Shown here in pieces: positions 8,499 to 15,013 of a stretch of 19,497 nt of DNA. The notes beneath the pieces are model-generated. The model did not search any database. It saw only the letters and a list, made by a program, of their open reading frames with translations, and was not told where the DNA came from. The stretch's first letter is position 1. Each line of letters begins with the position of its first letter. The translations under genes were made by a program, and so were the position numbers. The DNA is from Actinomycetes bacterium. Its GTDB lineage: Bacteria; Actinomycetota; Actinomycetes; Actinomycetales; Actinomycetaceae. The stretch is taken from contig JAEWHO010000081.1 in NCBI GenBank assembly GCA_023387755.1, positions 1-19,497 on the forward strand, in the 5' to 3' direction.

Positions 8499-10150
8499 AG
8501 CAGTCCTTCAGTGATCGGTCCAAGGGCCAGTACCGGCAGGAAGGTGAGGCCGGTGACGATGAACGCCACCCCGACCATCACGGATACAAAGAGGGGCCGG
8601 TGGGTGGGCAGGGTGCCGGAGGTGACGGCTGCACCCGGCTGTTCAGCCAGGCTGCCCGCGAGCGCGAGGACGCACAGGATCGGAATGAAACGGCCGAGCA
8701 ACATGGCCAGGCCAATGCTGTAGTTGTAAAAGACGGTATTCGCGTTCAGGCCCGCGAAGGCCGAGCCGTTGTTATTACCGCCGGAGGTGAAGGCGTAAAG
8801 CACTTCTGTCAGACCGTGCGGGCCGGCATTAAGGATGGATTCGCGGGCAGAGGGGAGCGCGATAGCAATCCCGACGCCAGCGAGTACCACCAGCGGCATC
8901 GCCAGGATGTAGAGGCTCACGAGTTTGATTTCGCGCGGGCCGATCCGCTTACCGAGGTATTCGGGGGTGCGGCCCACCATGAGGCCGGCAATGAAGACGG
9001 CTAGGAGCGCCACGATCAGCATGCCGTACAGGCCGGCACCAACGCCGCCGGGGGCAATCTCACCGAGCAGCATATTGAGGGTGAGCATAGCGCCGCCGAA
9101 GGCGGAATAGGAGGAGTGGAAAGAGTTCACCGCCCCGGTGGAGGTGAGGGTGGTGGCGGTGGCGAAGAAGGCCGAGGGGATGACGCCGAAACGCACTTCC
9201 TTACCTTCCATCGCCGCCCCGGCCTGGCTGATAGCGCTGCCACTATTGGCGATCTCGCTGCTGACGGTCACGGTCAGCGAGATGGCGAAGATGACGGCCA
9301 TGGAGGCGAGAACCGCCCAGCCCTGGCGCAGGTCTTTCACCATAATCCCGAAGGTGCGGGTCAGGCTCACCGGGATGAGCAGGATCAGGAAGATTTCCAG
9401 CAGGTTGGTCCAGGCGGCCGGGTTTTCGAAGGGGTGGGAGGAGTTGGCGTTGAAGTAGCCGCCCCCGTTGGTGCCGAGTTCCTTAATGACTTCCTGGGAG
9501 GCGACCGGCCCGGTGGGGAGGGTTTGGGTGCCACCAGTCAGGGTGGTGATCTCAGTGGGGGCACTGAAGTTCTGGACCGCCCCGCCCAAGATGAGCAGGA
9601 ATGCGCCGGCAATGGAGATGGGCAGCAGGATGCGCAGGCAGGTGCGTACCAGATCCACCCAGAAATTGCCCAGGTGCCCGGTGCGGGTGCGGGCCAGGCC
9701 CCGGACCAGGGCGATCGCGACCGAGATACCGACTGCGGCGGACACGAAGTTTTGTACTGCCAAACCGGCCATCTGGGTGAGTTGGCTCATCGCCGCCTCC
9801 CCAGAGTAGGACTGCCAGTTGGTATTCGTGGTGAAGGATACGGCAGTGTTAAATGCCTGGTCTGGGGCTACTGGTTCCATCCCGTAGGCCAGCGGCAGCC
9901 ACTGCTGGACGCGCTGGAGGGTGTAGAGCCCAAGGACCGATAAGAGTGAGAAAGCGATGAGCGAGCCAAAGTAGGCAGGCCAGCGCTGTTCGCTATGCGG
10001 ATCGACGCCGCAGAGACGATAGATCGTGCGCTCGACGGCTAAATGCCGCGGCGCGGTAAAGACATGGGCCATATACGAACCGAGCGGCCGATAGGCGGCT
10101 GCCAATAACAGGAAGACGACGCCTATCTGCATGAGGCCGTTGATAATCAT
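8495..10150 (-). CDS. kdpA: K+-transporting ATPase subunit A (K+-binding channel-like subunit)
   Basis: Membrane subunit with a channel-like selectivity filter that takes K+ from outside; 551 residues, about ten membrane helices. The four filter loops are recognisable: TNTNWQSYSGE near residue 108; GTNGGGYFNANSSHPFENP near 226; GEIAPGGVGAGLYGM near 363; and TSGGNNNGSAFAG near 455. The start at 10150 (MIINGLMQIG) has a GGAG ribosome site about 6 bp upstream. A 79-bp gap separates it from kdpF and holds a small hairpin. The filter loops show no unusual substitutions. Confidence 0.98.
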   Translation of the reverse strand: MIINGLMQIGVVFLLLAAAYRPLGSYMAHVFTAPRHLAVERTIYRLCGVDPHSEQRWPAYFGSLIAFSLLSVLGLYTLQRVQQWLPLAYGMEPVAPDQAFNTAVSFTTNTNWQSYSGEAAMSQLTQMAGLAVQNFVSAAVGISVAIALVRGLARTRTGHLGNFWVDLVRTCLRILLPISIAGAFLLILGGAVQNFSAPTEITTLTGGTQTLPTGPVASQEVIKELGTNGGGYFNANSSHPFENPAAWTNLLEIFLILLIPVSLTRTFGIMVKDLRQGWAVLASMAVIFAISLTVTVSSEIANSGSAISQAGAAMEGKEVRFGVIPSAFFATATTLTSTGAVNSFHSSYSAFGGAMLTLNMLLGEIAPGGVGAGLYGMLIVALLAVFIAGLMVGRTPEYLGKRIGPREIKLVSLYILAMPLVVLAGVGIAIALPSARESILNAGPHGLTEVLYAFTSGGNNNGSAFAGLNANTVFYNYSIGLAMLLGRFIPILCVLALAGSLAEQPGAAVTSGTLPTHRPLFVSVMVGVAFIVTGLTFLPVLALGPITEGLL

Positions 10151-10199
10151 CTGATCTCCGTGGTCAATAGTGAGCCTGTGCTAGGGGAGCACGTTGAGG

Positions 10200-10221
10200 G
10201 GATAGTGCGTGGGGACTATCC
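10200..10221 (-). other. inverted repeat between kdpF and kdpA
   Basis: GGATAGT and ACTATCC form perfect 7-bp arms around an 8-nt loop, in the only sizeable gap (79 bp) inside the pump gene cluster. It has no run of T on either side, so it does not look like an intrinsic terminator. It could protect or separate the kdpF/small-peptide end of the message from the kdpA part. The function is inference only. Confidence 0.5.
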
Positions 10222-10229
10222 GAGTGCGG

Positions 10230-10319
10230 CTAGAACTTCTCTGGACGCAACAGGACTAGGAACATGTATCCCAGCGCTGCGACCGCCAGAACCATCGCGA
10301 TAATGTCGAGAGCGTTCAC
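10230..10319 (-). CDS. kdpF: K+-transporting ATPase small subunit KdpF (29 aa)
   Basis: Reading the - strand from GTG at 10319 gives a 29-residue single-helix peptide that begins MNALDIIAMVL and ends LVLLRPEKF. The length, the single hydrophobic helix and the LxRPEKF end are the hallmark of KdpF, the lipid-like stabilising subunit of KdpFABC. AAAGGAG stands about 10 bp upstream of the GTG. The start overlaps by 4 bp (GTGA) the stop of a second tiny reading frame at 10316-10399. The position immediately before kdpA is the family norm. It is short enough to be missed by standard gene calling. Confidence 0.92.
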   Translation of the reverse strand: MNALDIIAMVLAVAALGYMFLVLLRPEKF

Positions 10320-10399
10320 AGTCGGCTCACTCCTTTCGACAGCAAGGAGAAGCACCCGAAGACTGCAATAGTTACAGCTACGGCAACAAGATCAGCCAC
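10316..10399 (-). CDS. 27-aa membrane leader peptide upstream of kdpF
   Basis: GTG at 10399 opens a 27-codon frame: residues 1-20 are hydrophobic (MADLVAVAVTIAVFGCFSLL) and the end is basic (SKGVSRL), as expected of a single helix with a positive cytosolic end. It has a ribosome site (AAAGGA, AGGA 8 bp from the GTG), and its TGA overlaps the kdpF start by 4 bp, the same coupling style as kdpA/kdpB and kdpD/kdpE. I recall similar small frames before kdpF in other actinobacteria, but cannot check that here. Possible roles: an extra pump subunit or assembly peptide like KdpF, or a translational lead for kdpF. Evidence that it is translated is positional, not experimental. Confidence 0.7.
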   Translation of the reverse strand: MADLVAVAVTIAVFGCFSLLSKGVSRL

Positions 10400-10484
10400 A
10401 GGGGGAGTCCTTTCTGGGTAGAGCGTGGCTTTCACGCTTCTACTCCTTATTCGACTCCCGCCTGTGGCTGCGAGATGGGGGCTA
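10400..10484 (-). promoter_or_regulatory. kdp operon leader and probable core promoter
   Basis: This gap between the candidate KdpE operator and the first small peptide should hold the kdp promoter and 5' leader, read leftwards. A weak -10-like GAATAA lies at 10447-10452, about 33 bp downstream of the nearest operator half-site. The leader contains a short hairpin at 10422-10438 (AGCGTG / CACGCT arms around 5 nt). The ribosome site for the small peptide lies at about 10408-10413. No -35 match is convincing, which is common for promoters needing an OmpR-class activator. Confidence 0.4.
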
Positions 10485-10532
10485 CTAACGTATTGCTAAC
10501 GCCCCGGGGAGGTTTCTTAACGACCTCTTAAC
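10485..10532 (-). promoter_or_regulatory. candidate KdpE operator: four GTTA half-sites in two 11-bp-period pairs
   Basis: On the + strand TAAC occurs at 10486, 10497, 10518 and 10529, giving spacings of 11, 21 and 11 bp. The first pair is CTAACG/CTAACG and the second is TCTTAAC/TCTTAAC. Tandem repeats about one helical turn apart are the typical binding mode of OmpR/PhoB-class regulators such as KdpE. The block lies between the symporter stop and the kdp leader, upstream of the operon in the transcription direction. CCCCGGGG separates the two pairs at 10502-10509. Binding by KdpE is inferred. Confidence 0.6.
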
Positions 10533-10538
10533 ACGGGC

Positions 10539-12014
10539 TTATGCCGTTGGATCGTCCACCTCCTGGTGGTGCCGGCTGGCCAGACGGGCCTGCCAGTTTT
10601 CCCATACGGAGTGCGGGGTGGCCGGGGTGGCCAGGGATACCACAACGAAGACGATGAGGCTGGCCGCCAGGCCCACGTAGATGGGTTCGTTTTCCAGCGG
10701 GCCAAAGATAAACATCCCGATCGTAACGGCGACGACGCCCGCCAGCATCGCGGTCCACGCCCCAGTCCCGGTGGCCCGTTTCCACACCAAACCGCCAAGT
10801 ACCGGAATAAACAGGCCGCCGACGAGGAAGTCGTAACCGATGACCATGCCCATGACCGGGTCGGTGAGGAAGACCGCCATGAAGGTCACGAAGATACCGA
10901 AAATGAGCACATAGATTCGATCGGCTTTGATACCGCCGTCGTCGGGGTGCTCAACGGAGGCGTCACCGCCGCGCAGCAGTGACTTAACTACGGGCGCAAT
11001 ATCCACCCGGGTGACGGTAGCGGCAGCGATGAGGGTGCCCGACGCCGTCGACATCATCGCCGCCACACCGGCAGCGAGGACGATCCCGCCCAGGATCGGG
11101 GGCAGGTAACCGTTGGCGAGCATAGCGAAGACCTCCCCATACTTGCCCTCTTCCACATTCGGGATAATGACGCGCCCGGCCATGCCGATAATCGCGCCCG
11201 TGATGGCGTACAGGGTGACGTAAATAGCCGAGGCGGTCCCGCCCCATTTTGCTACCGCCGGGGTGCGGGAGGTGAACACGCGCTGCCAAATATCCTGGCC
11301 GATCAGCATGCCAAGGGTGAACGTAACGAAGTAGGTCACCACCATCTGGAAGCCGATGCCGGTGGGGGAGAAGAAGGTGTCCGGCAGGGCCGCGGTGAGC
11401 CCGGAGATACCGCCGGCGTGGTAGAGAGAGAAGGGCAGCAGGATGAAGAACATGCCCACCGTCATGAAGATGAACTGCATCATGTCGGTCAAGGTGATCG
11501 ACCACATGCCACCGAATACCGAGTACAGCACCACGACGGACCCACCCAAGAAGACCGCCCAGCCGCGCCCCATATTGGGGAAGAGCACCACGAAAATGGT
11601 GGCGTAGACGGAGGTGGAGTTAATCGCCAGGGTGAGGGTGTAGAGCACGGTGACGAGGGAGGACACTTTGGAGGTGGTGCCTTTGCCGTAGCGCAGATCG
11701 AGCACCTGGTTGATGGTGTATACCTTCACCCGACGTACTGGGCCGGCAATAAATAGCGAGAGCAGCAGCAGGCCGGCGGCGATTGCGGTGACCATCCACA
11801 GCGCCGAAATACCGTGTTGATATCCGAGTGCCACCCCGCCGACCGTGGCCGAGCCACCGATGACGACGGCGCTCATCGTGCCGGTGTACATCAGCGGCCC
11901 CAGCTGCCTGCCGGCCAGGCGGTAGTCTTCTACGTTCTTGGAGCGGCGGGTGGCCCACAGGCCCAGTCCGACCATGAGCAGCAGATAAATAATGATCGTG
12001 ATGACGGCGTACAT
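10539..12014 (-). CDS. sodium:solute symporter family (SSF) transporter
   Basis: Secondary transporter using Na+ to import a small solute; 491 residues from the preferred start, about 13 hydrophobic helices. Family features: N-terminal helix followed by SKNVEDYRLAGRQLGPLM, the GGMWSITLTDMMQF segment typical of SSF proteins, QDIWQRVFTSRT, and MSTASGT (Ser322, Thr323, Ser325), which corresponds to the Na2-site helix. The reading frame continues to an upstream Met at 12101, but that extension (LSALQSVGKLAHITAARLWPH) is not family-like. I therefore choose Met at 12014, preceded by AGGCAGGTG. The substrate cannot be read from sequence; the neighbouring aminotransferase suggests an amino acid. The gene ends 7 bp before the candidate kdp operator. 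Confidence 0.9.
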   Translation of the reverse strand: MYAVITIIIYLLLMVGLGLWATRRSKNVEDYRLAGRQLGPLMYTGTMSAVVIGGSATVGGVALGYQHGISALWMVTAIAAGLLLLSLFIAGPVRRVKVYTINQVLDLRYGKGTTSKVSSLVTVLYTLTLAINSTSVYATIFVVLFPNMGRGWAVFLGGSVVVLYSVFGGMWSITLTDMMQFIFMTVGMFFILLPFSLYHAGGISGLTAALPDTFFSPTGIGFQMVVTYFVTFTLGMLIGQDIWQRVFTSRTPAVAKWGGTASAIYVTLYAITGAIIGMAGRVIIPNVEEGKYGEVFAMLANGYLPPILGGIVLAAGVAAMMSTASGTLIAAATVTRVDIAPVVKSLLRGGDASVEHPDDGGIKADRIYVLIFGIFVTFMAVFLTDPVMGMVIGYDFLVGGLFIPVLGGLVWKRATGTGAWTAMLAGVVAVTIGMFIFGPLENEPIYVGLAASLIVFVVVSLATPATPHSVWENWQARLASRHHQEVDDPTA

Positions 12015-12180
12015 ACGCACCTGCCTAAAGGGGGGGTGGGGCCACAACCGGGCGGCTGTGATGTGGGCAAGCTTACCGACCGACTGTAGGGCAGACAACA
12101 TTTATTCACTGGGTGGAATATTTATTAATACCGGGCGGTGGCAGTGTGCTCACGTCGGTCCTTGGGTTTACAGTGACGTC
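12015..12180. promoter_or_regulatory. divergent promoter region between symporter and aminotransferase
   Basis: This 166-bp gap must serve both the leftward symporter and the rightward aminotransferase. A short A+T-rich block at 12099-12130, with TATTTATTAATA at its end, contrasts with the GC-rich surroundings and is the best place for -10 elements on either strand. No clear -35/-10 pair is seen. The aminotransferase ATG at 12181 has no recognisable ribosome site, so its message could be leaderless or weakly translated. Confidence 0.35.
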
Positions 12181-13389
12181 ATGGACTCACCCGCGCCCGT
12201 GCTCGCTCGCCGTGAAAGTTATTTCCGCCCATCCCCGGTGCGTGCCGTATTCGAAACGGCCATGCGCCCCGACGTCGTGTCCCTGGCGGGCGGGAATCCG
12301 GACCTGAGTTTCCTCCCGCATAGTCTGATCGCTGACCTTACCGCCGATCTGTTAGCGCAGCGGGGAGAGGATATCCTCCAGTACGGCTCCGGGGCGGGCA
12401 CCGACGCGGCCCGGGAATTATCGGCCGAACTGATGCGCTGGGCTGGTGCCCCCCGCAGTGTGCCCGAAATCCAGATGACTTCCGGCTCGCAGGCCGGCTT
12501 GGACGCGGTTACTAAACTGCTGTGCGATCCCGGCGACGTCATTATCGCTGAGGGACCCACCTATGTTGGGGTGTTAGGAACATTCGGCGCTTATGAGGCC
12601 GACGTGCGACAGGTGCCCCTGGATGAGGACGGGCTCGACCCGCAAGCGGTGGCCGAGGCAATCGACCAGGCCCAAGCCGAGGGGCGCAAGGTAGCGTTCG
12701 TGTACACGATTACGGCCTACCAAAACCCGTCTGGACGGTGTTTGAATCCCGCCCGTTATGAGGACCTTATCGAGGTATGTGCCCGGCGCGGTGTGCTGCT
12801 CGTCGAAGACGACGCTTACGGGCTGCTGGGGTTCGGGACAGTGCCGGAAACCCGCCGCCCCGCGCTCGCCTCAGTGAGTGCCGAACAAGTGATCCACCTA
12901 GGCTCCTATTCCAAGATCTTCTCCCCGGGCGCGCGGGTGGGGTGGATCAGTGCGCCGGTCCCGCTGCGCGAACGCCTCCAGGTGGCGTGCGAGTCGGTAT
13001 GTATTACCCCGAGTGTGCTCGCCCAGGAGCTCGTCACCGCCTATGTGGGAACCCCGGCATGGCGCGAGGGGCTCGCCGCTCAGTTAGCTGCCTATGAGGA
13101 CCGCTGCCAGGCGGCAGTCGCGGCGGTACGCACCCACCTGCCAGCCGAGGTGACCTACCATGTTCCCGCCGGAGGCTTCTTCCTGTGGCTCAGCCTGCCC
13201 GAGAGTGTGACCGCGCCGGGCGTAGACGTACTCGAGCTCGGGCTGCGCGAAAAGGTCGTAGTGATTCCAGGGAGTGGCTGTTACGTTGGGCCCGAACCCG
13301 GCATCCATGCGCGGCTCGCATTTTCGGCGGTGGGGGCGGAGACCATCGACGACGGCGTCGCGCGTCTTGCGCGCGCACTGAAAGGTTAA
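12181..13389 (+). CDS. PLP-dependent aminotransferase, class I/II (LysN/2-aminoadipate aminotransferase-like)
   Basis: Fold-type I aminotransferase of 402 residues. Active-site pattern: Asn182 in YQNPSGR, Asp210 and Tyr213 in VEDDAYG, PLP lysine Lys245 in GSYSKIFSPGARVGW, and substrate-carboxylate Arg378 in HARLAFSA. The N-terminal REsYFRPSPVR...LAGGNPDLSFLP matches the LysN/KAT-II-like subgroup, related to the catalytic part of MocR regulators but without a DNA-binding domain. The start at 12181 places the protein at family length; the open frame upstream is not family-like. It is divergent from the symporter and two genes from an ornithine cyclodeaminase homologue, suggesting amino-acid catabolism. 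The exact amino donor cannot be told. Its last 30 bp are duplicated after the stop. Confidence 0.92.
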   Translation: MDSPAPVLARRESYFRPSPVRAVFETAMRPDVVSLAGGNPDLSFLPHSLIADLTADLLAQRGEDILQYGSGAGTDAARELSAELMRWAGAPRSVPEIQMTSGSQAGLDAVTKLLCDPGDVIIAEGPTYVGVLGTFGAYEADVRQVPLDEDGLDPQAVAEAIDQAQAEGRKVAFVYTITAYQNPSGRCLNPARYEDLIEVCARRGVLLVEDDAYGLLGFGTVPETRRPALASVSAEQVIHLGSYSKIFSPGARVGWISAPVPLRERLQVACESVCITPSVLAQELVTAYVGTPAWREGLAAQLAAYEDRCQAAVAAVRTHLPAEVTYHVPAGGFFLWLSLPESVTAPGVDVLELGLREKVVVIPGSGCYVGPEPGIHARLAFSAVGAETIDDGVARLARALKG

Positions 13390-13419
13390 GTGCGCCTTGC
13401 GCGCGCTCTGAACAGTTAG
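13360..13419 (+). repeat. tandem duplication of the aminotransferase 3' end (2 x 30 bp)
   Basis: Bases 13360-13389 (ending in TAA) and 13390-13419 (ending in TAG) align without gaps, 24 of 30 identical. The first encodes ARLARALKG-stop and the second VRLARALNS-stop in the same reading frame. The second copy also overlaps the last codons of the antiporter remnant on the other strand (TAA at 13416-13418). It looks like a diverged tandem duplication that carried the stop codon with it. Confidence 0.75.
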
Positions 13420-13872
13420 CCGCGCTGGCGTAGTAGGCCCCAGCCTGCCACCGCAAAGAGTATCCCCATGAGCGGGTTCAGGAGATTGAGCCAGGCAAAG
13501 GGAACGTAGGCTGCGGTCCAGACCCCCAGGGTGGAGGCGAAGAATACTCCGGCGGTTGTCCAGGGGATCAGCGGGGTTGTCAATGTCGCGCCTTCTTCTA
13601 GGCTGCGCGAGAGCACGGCCCGGTCGATACCTTCGTCGTCGTACTTTTGCTGGAATAACTGGCCGCCGAGCACGATCGACATATAGGCCTCACCGGTGGT
13701 GACGTTTCCTAGAAAGGCGGAGGCAATAGTGAGCGGTACTAGGCTGCGGGCCTGCCGCACGCGGGCCAATAGCCCGGCAATAATGGCGCGCGCCGAAGGC
13801 GAACAGGCCCACCGAGATGAGGGCAACCACTGCCACGACAGTGGTTAGGGCCAGCGCAAAAGCTCGGCTCAC
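13416..13872 (-). pseudogene. nhaC: remnant of Na+/H+ antiporter NhaC (truncated and frameshifted)
   Basis: Only the C-terminal third of an NhaC-like antiporter is left. The long frame (downstream of about 13795) reads VRQARSLVPLTIASAFLGNVTTGEAYMSIVLGG, SRSLEEGATLTTPLIPWTTAGVFFASTLGV and PFAWLNLLNPLMGILF in separate stretches; the TGExYxSIVLxG, LEExxTxTxPLIPWxTxGVxxxxTLGV and NLLNPL motifs are typical of the NhaC C-terminus. The preceding hydrophobic stretch (FALALTTVVAVVALISVGLFAFGA) is in another frame, so a frameshift lies near 13785-13800. The frames start only at about 13872, whereas NhaC is normally about 450-490 residues, so the 5' two thirds are missing. No membrane transport function is expected. 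Confidence 0.8.
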
Positions 13873-13958
13873 GGCGGGAGACGGGATGAGTATCGATATT
13901 CATATAGGGGTATCGTAGGTCACCACTGCACCGTGCCGGCCGGCGGAAGAAAGACACC
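13873..13958 (+). promoter_or_regulatory. probable promoter region of the cyclodeaminase-family gene
   Basis: An 86-bp gap upstream of 13959. It has an A+T-rich core at 13890-13916 in which GTATCG occurs twice, 20 bp apart (13890 and 13910), with CATATAG between them as the likeliest -10 zone. A GCCGGCCGGC palindrome follows just before the GGAAGAAAG ribosome site. No clean -35 element is recognised, so this is a region call rather than a mapped promoter. Confidence 0.3.
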
Positions 13959-14882
13959 ATGGTAGAAAACATTCCTTTCATTAATGCCCAGCAGGTGCGT
14001 GCGCTCGTCAGCGCCCGCCAGGCCCGCGAGTTTATTGAGGGGGCGCTGCGCGTCTTTGATCCGGCCACCGATCCGCAACGCAGCCAGGTGCCAGCCGGGC
14101 AGGGACACTTCCTGCTGATGCCGTCCTGCCTGGGCGATTACGCCGGCGCGAAAATCGTTGGAGTAGCCCGGGATAATGCGAAGCGCGGGCTGGCTACGAT
14201 CCAGGGGGTGTACTGCCTATTCGATGCAGCCACCCTCACCCCGCAGCTCCTCATCGACGGGGCCGTCCTCACCGAAATTCGTACCCCGGCCACCTCCGCG
14301 GTCGCCATTGACCACTTGGCTGCCCCGGACGCACGCCACGCCATCATTGTGGGTGCGGGCCCGCAGGCGCTTGGGCATGCGCGGGCCTTGGCCGAGGTGC
14401 GGGATCTGGAGCGGATTCAGTTTACCTCGCGGACTGCGAGTTCGGCCGACGACGCCGCCGCGCTGTTGCAGGCCGAGGGCCTGCCCGCCAGCGCGGGGGA
14501 GGTCGACTTCGCCGCCGCAGATGTGATTGTCTGTGCCACCTCGGCCAGCGAGCCGGTCGTACCTGCTGAGCAGGTACGACCGGGTACGTGTGTGGTTGCA
14601 GTCGGGTCGCATGAACCAGACCGGCGGGAGCTACCTGCCGCGCTCCTGCGCGGCAGCGTCGTCGTCGTGGAAGATCGCGCCACCGCGGTGCGGGAGGCGG
14701 GCGATGTGGTGATGGCGATTGCGGAAGGCGCGGTGACGGAAGCCGAGCTGCATCCCATGGCTGAGCTGGTTGCGGGGCGGGTGCAGCGTGATCCAGAGCG
14801 GGTGAATGTGTTTAAGGGGACTGGGATGTCCTGGCAGGATTTGGCGGTGGCGGCCGGTATCGCGCAGCTGTACCGGCAGTGA
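13959..14882 (+). CDS. ornithine cyclodeaminase / mu-crystallin family protein
   Basis: NAD(P)-dependent enzyme family that includes ornithine cyclodeaminase, alanine dehydrogenases of the archaeal type and ketimine/pyrroline reductases; 307 residues, close to the usual 310-330. Visible: Lys65 in YAGAKIVGV, Arg108 in LTEIRTPATSAVA (substrate-carboxylate region), Rossmann loop VGAGPQALG at 131-139, Asp221 in GSHEPDRRELP (position of the catalytic Asp of ornithine cyclodeaminase), and the family end motif VFKGTGMSWQDLAVA. The start at 13959 has GGAAGAAAG upstream. Ornithine, alanine or a cyclic imine are all possible substrates. The coding sequence contains a perfect palindrome at 14553-14583. 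Confidence 0.9.
   Translation: MVENIPFINAQQVRALVSARQAREFIEGALRVFDPATDPQRSQVPAGQGHFLLMPSCLGDYAGAKIVGVARDNAKRGLATIQGVYCLFDAATLTPQLLIDGAVLTEIRTPATSAVAIDHLAAPDARHAIIVGAGPQALGHARALAEVRDLERIQFTSRTASSADDAAALLQAEGLPASAGEVDFAAADVIVCATSASEPVVPAEQVRPGTCVVAVGSHEPDRRELPAALLRGSVVVVEDRATAVREAGDVVMAIAEGAVTEAELHPMAELVAGRVQRDPERVNVFKGTGMSWQDLAVAAGIAQLYRQ
14553..14583. repeat. perfect inverted repeat (14-bp arms, 3-nt loop) inside the cyclodeaminase gene
   Basis: CCGGTCGTACCTGC (14553-14566) is followed by TGA and its exact reverse complement GCAGGTACGACCGG (14570-14583). It lies wholly inside the coding frame, encoding residues around EPVVPAEQVRPGT. A 14-bp perfect arm pair with a 3-nt loop is far stronger than codon choice would need, and it would form a very stable hairpin in the mRNA. 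There is no T run, so it is not an intrinsic terminator. Confidence 0.9.
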
Positions 14883-15013
14883 AGGATAGTGGTGCATAGA
14901 ACGCCGTAAAGGTGGGCGCGCCCTACCAATCGATGTACGCGAGTAGCGTGAGCGCGATATACCTAAAGGGTACGCATCCCCGAGTGCCTACCTGGGCAAA
15001 GGAGCTTACCGCT

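Noticed and set aside
9116..9943. 275-codon open frame on the + strand opposite kdpA
   Set aside because: Another antisense shadow: low-complexity Gly/Glu/Asp-rich product, no ribosome site, while kdpA on the other strand is clearly conserved.
12015..12101. Extended N-terminus of the symporter from the Met at 12101
   Set aside because: The extra 29 residues are not membrane-like or family-like. Met at 12014 directly precedes the first transmembrane helix.
14915..14924. GGGCGCGCCC palindrome upstream of mdh as an operator
   Set aside because: A 10-bp GC-only palindrome is common by chance in such GC-rich DNA, and the flanks (GGT/TACC) match only with a bulge.
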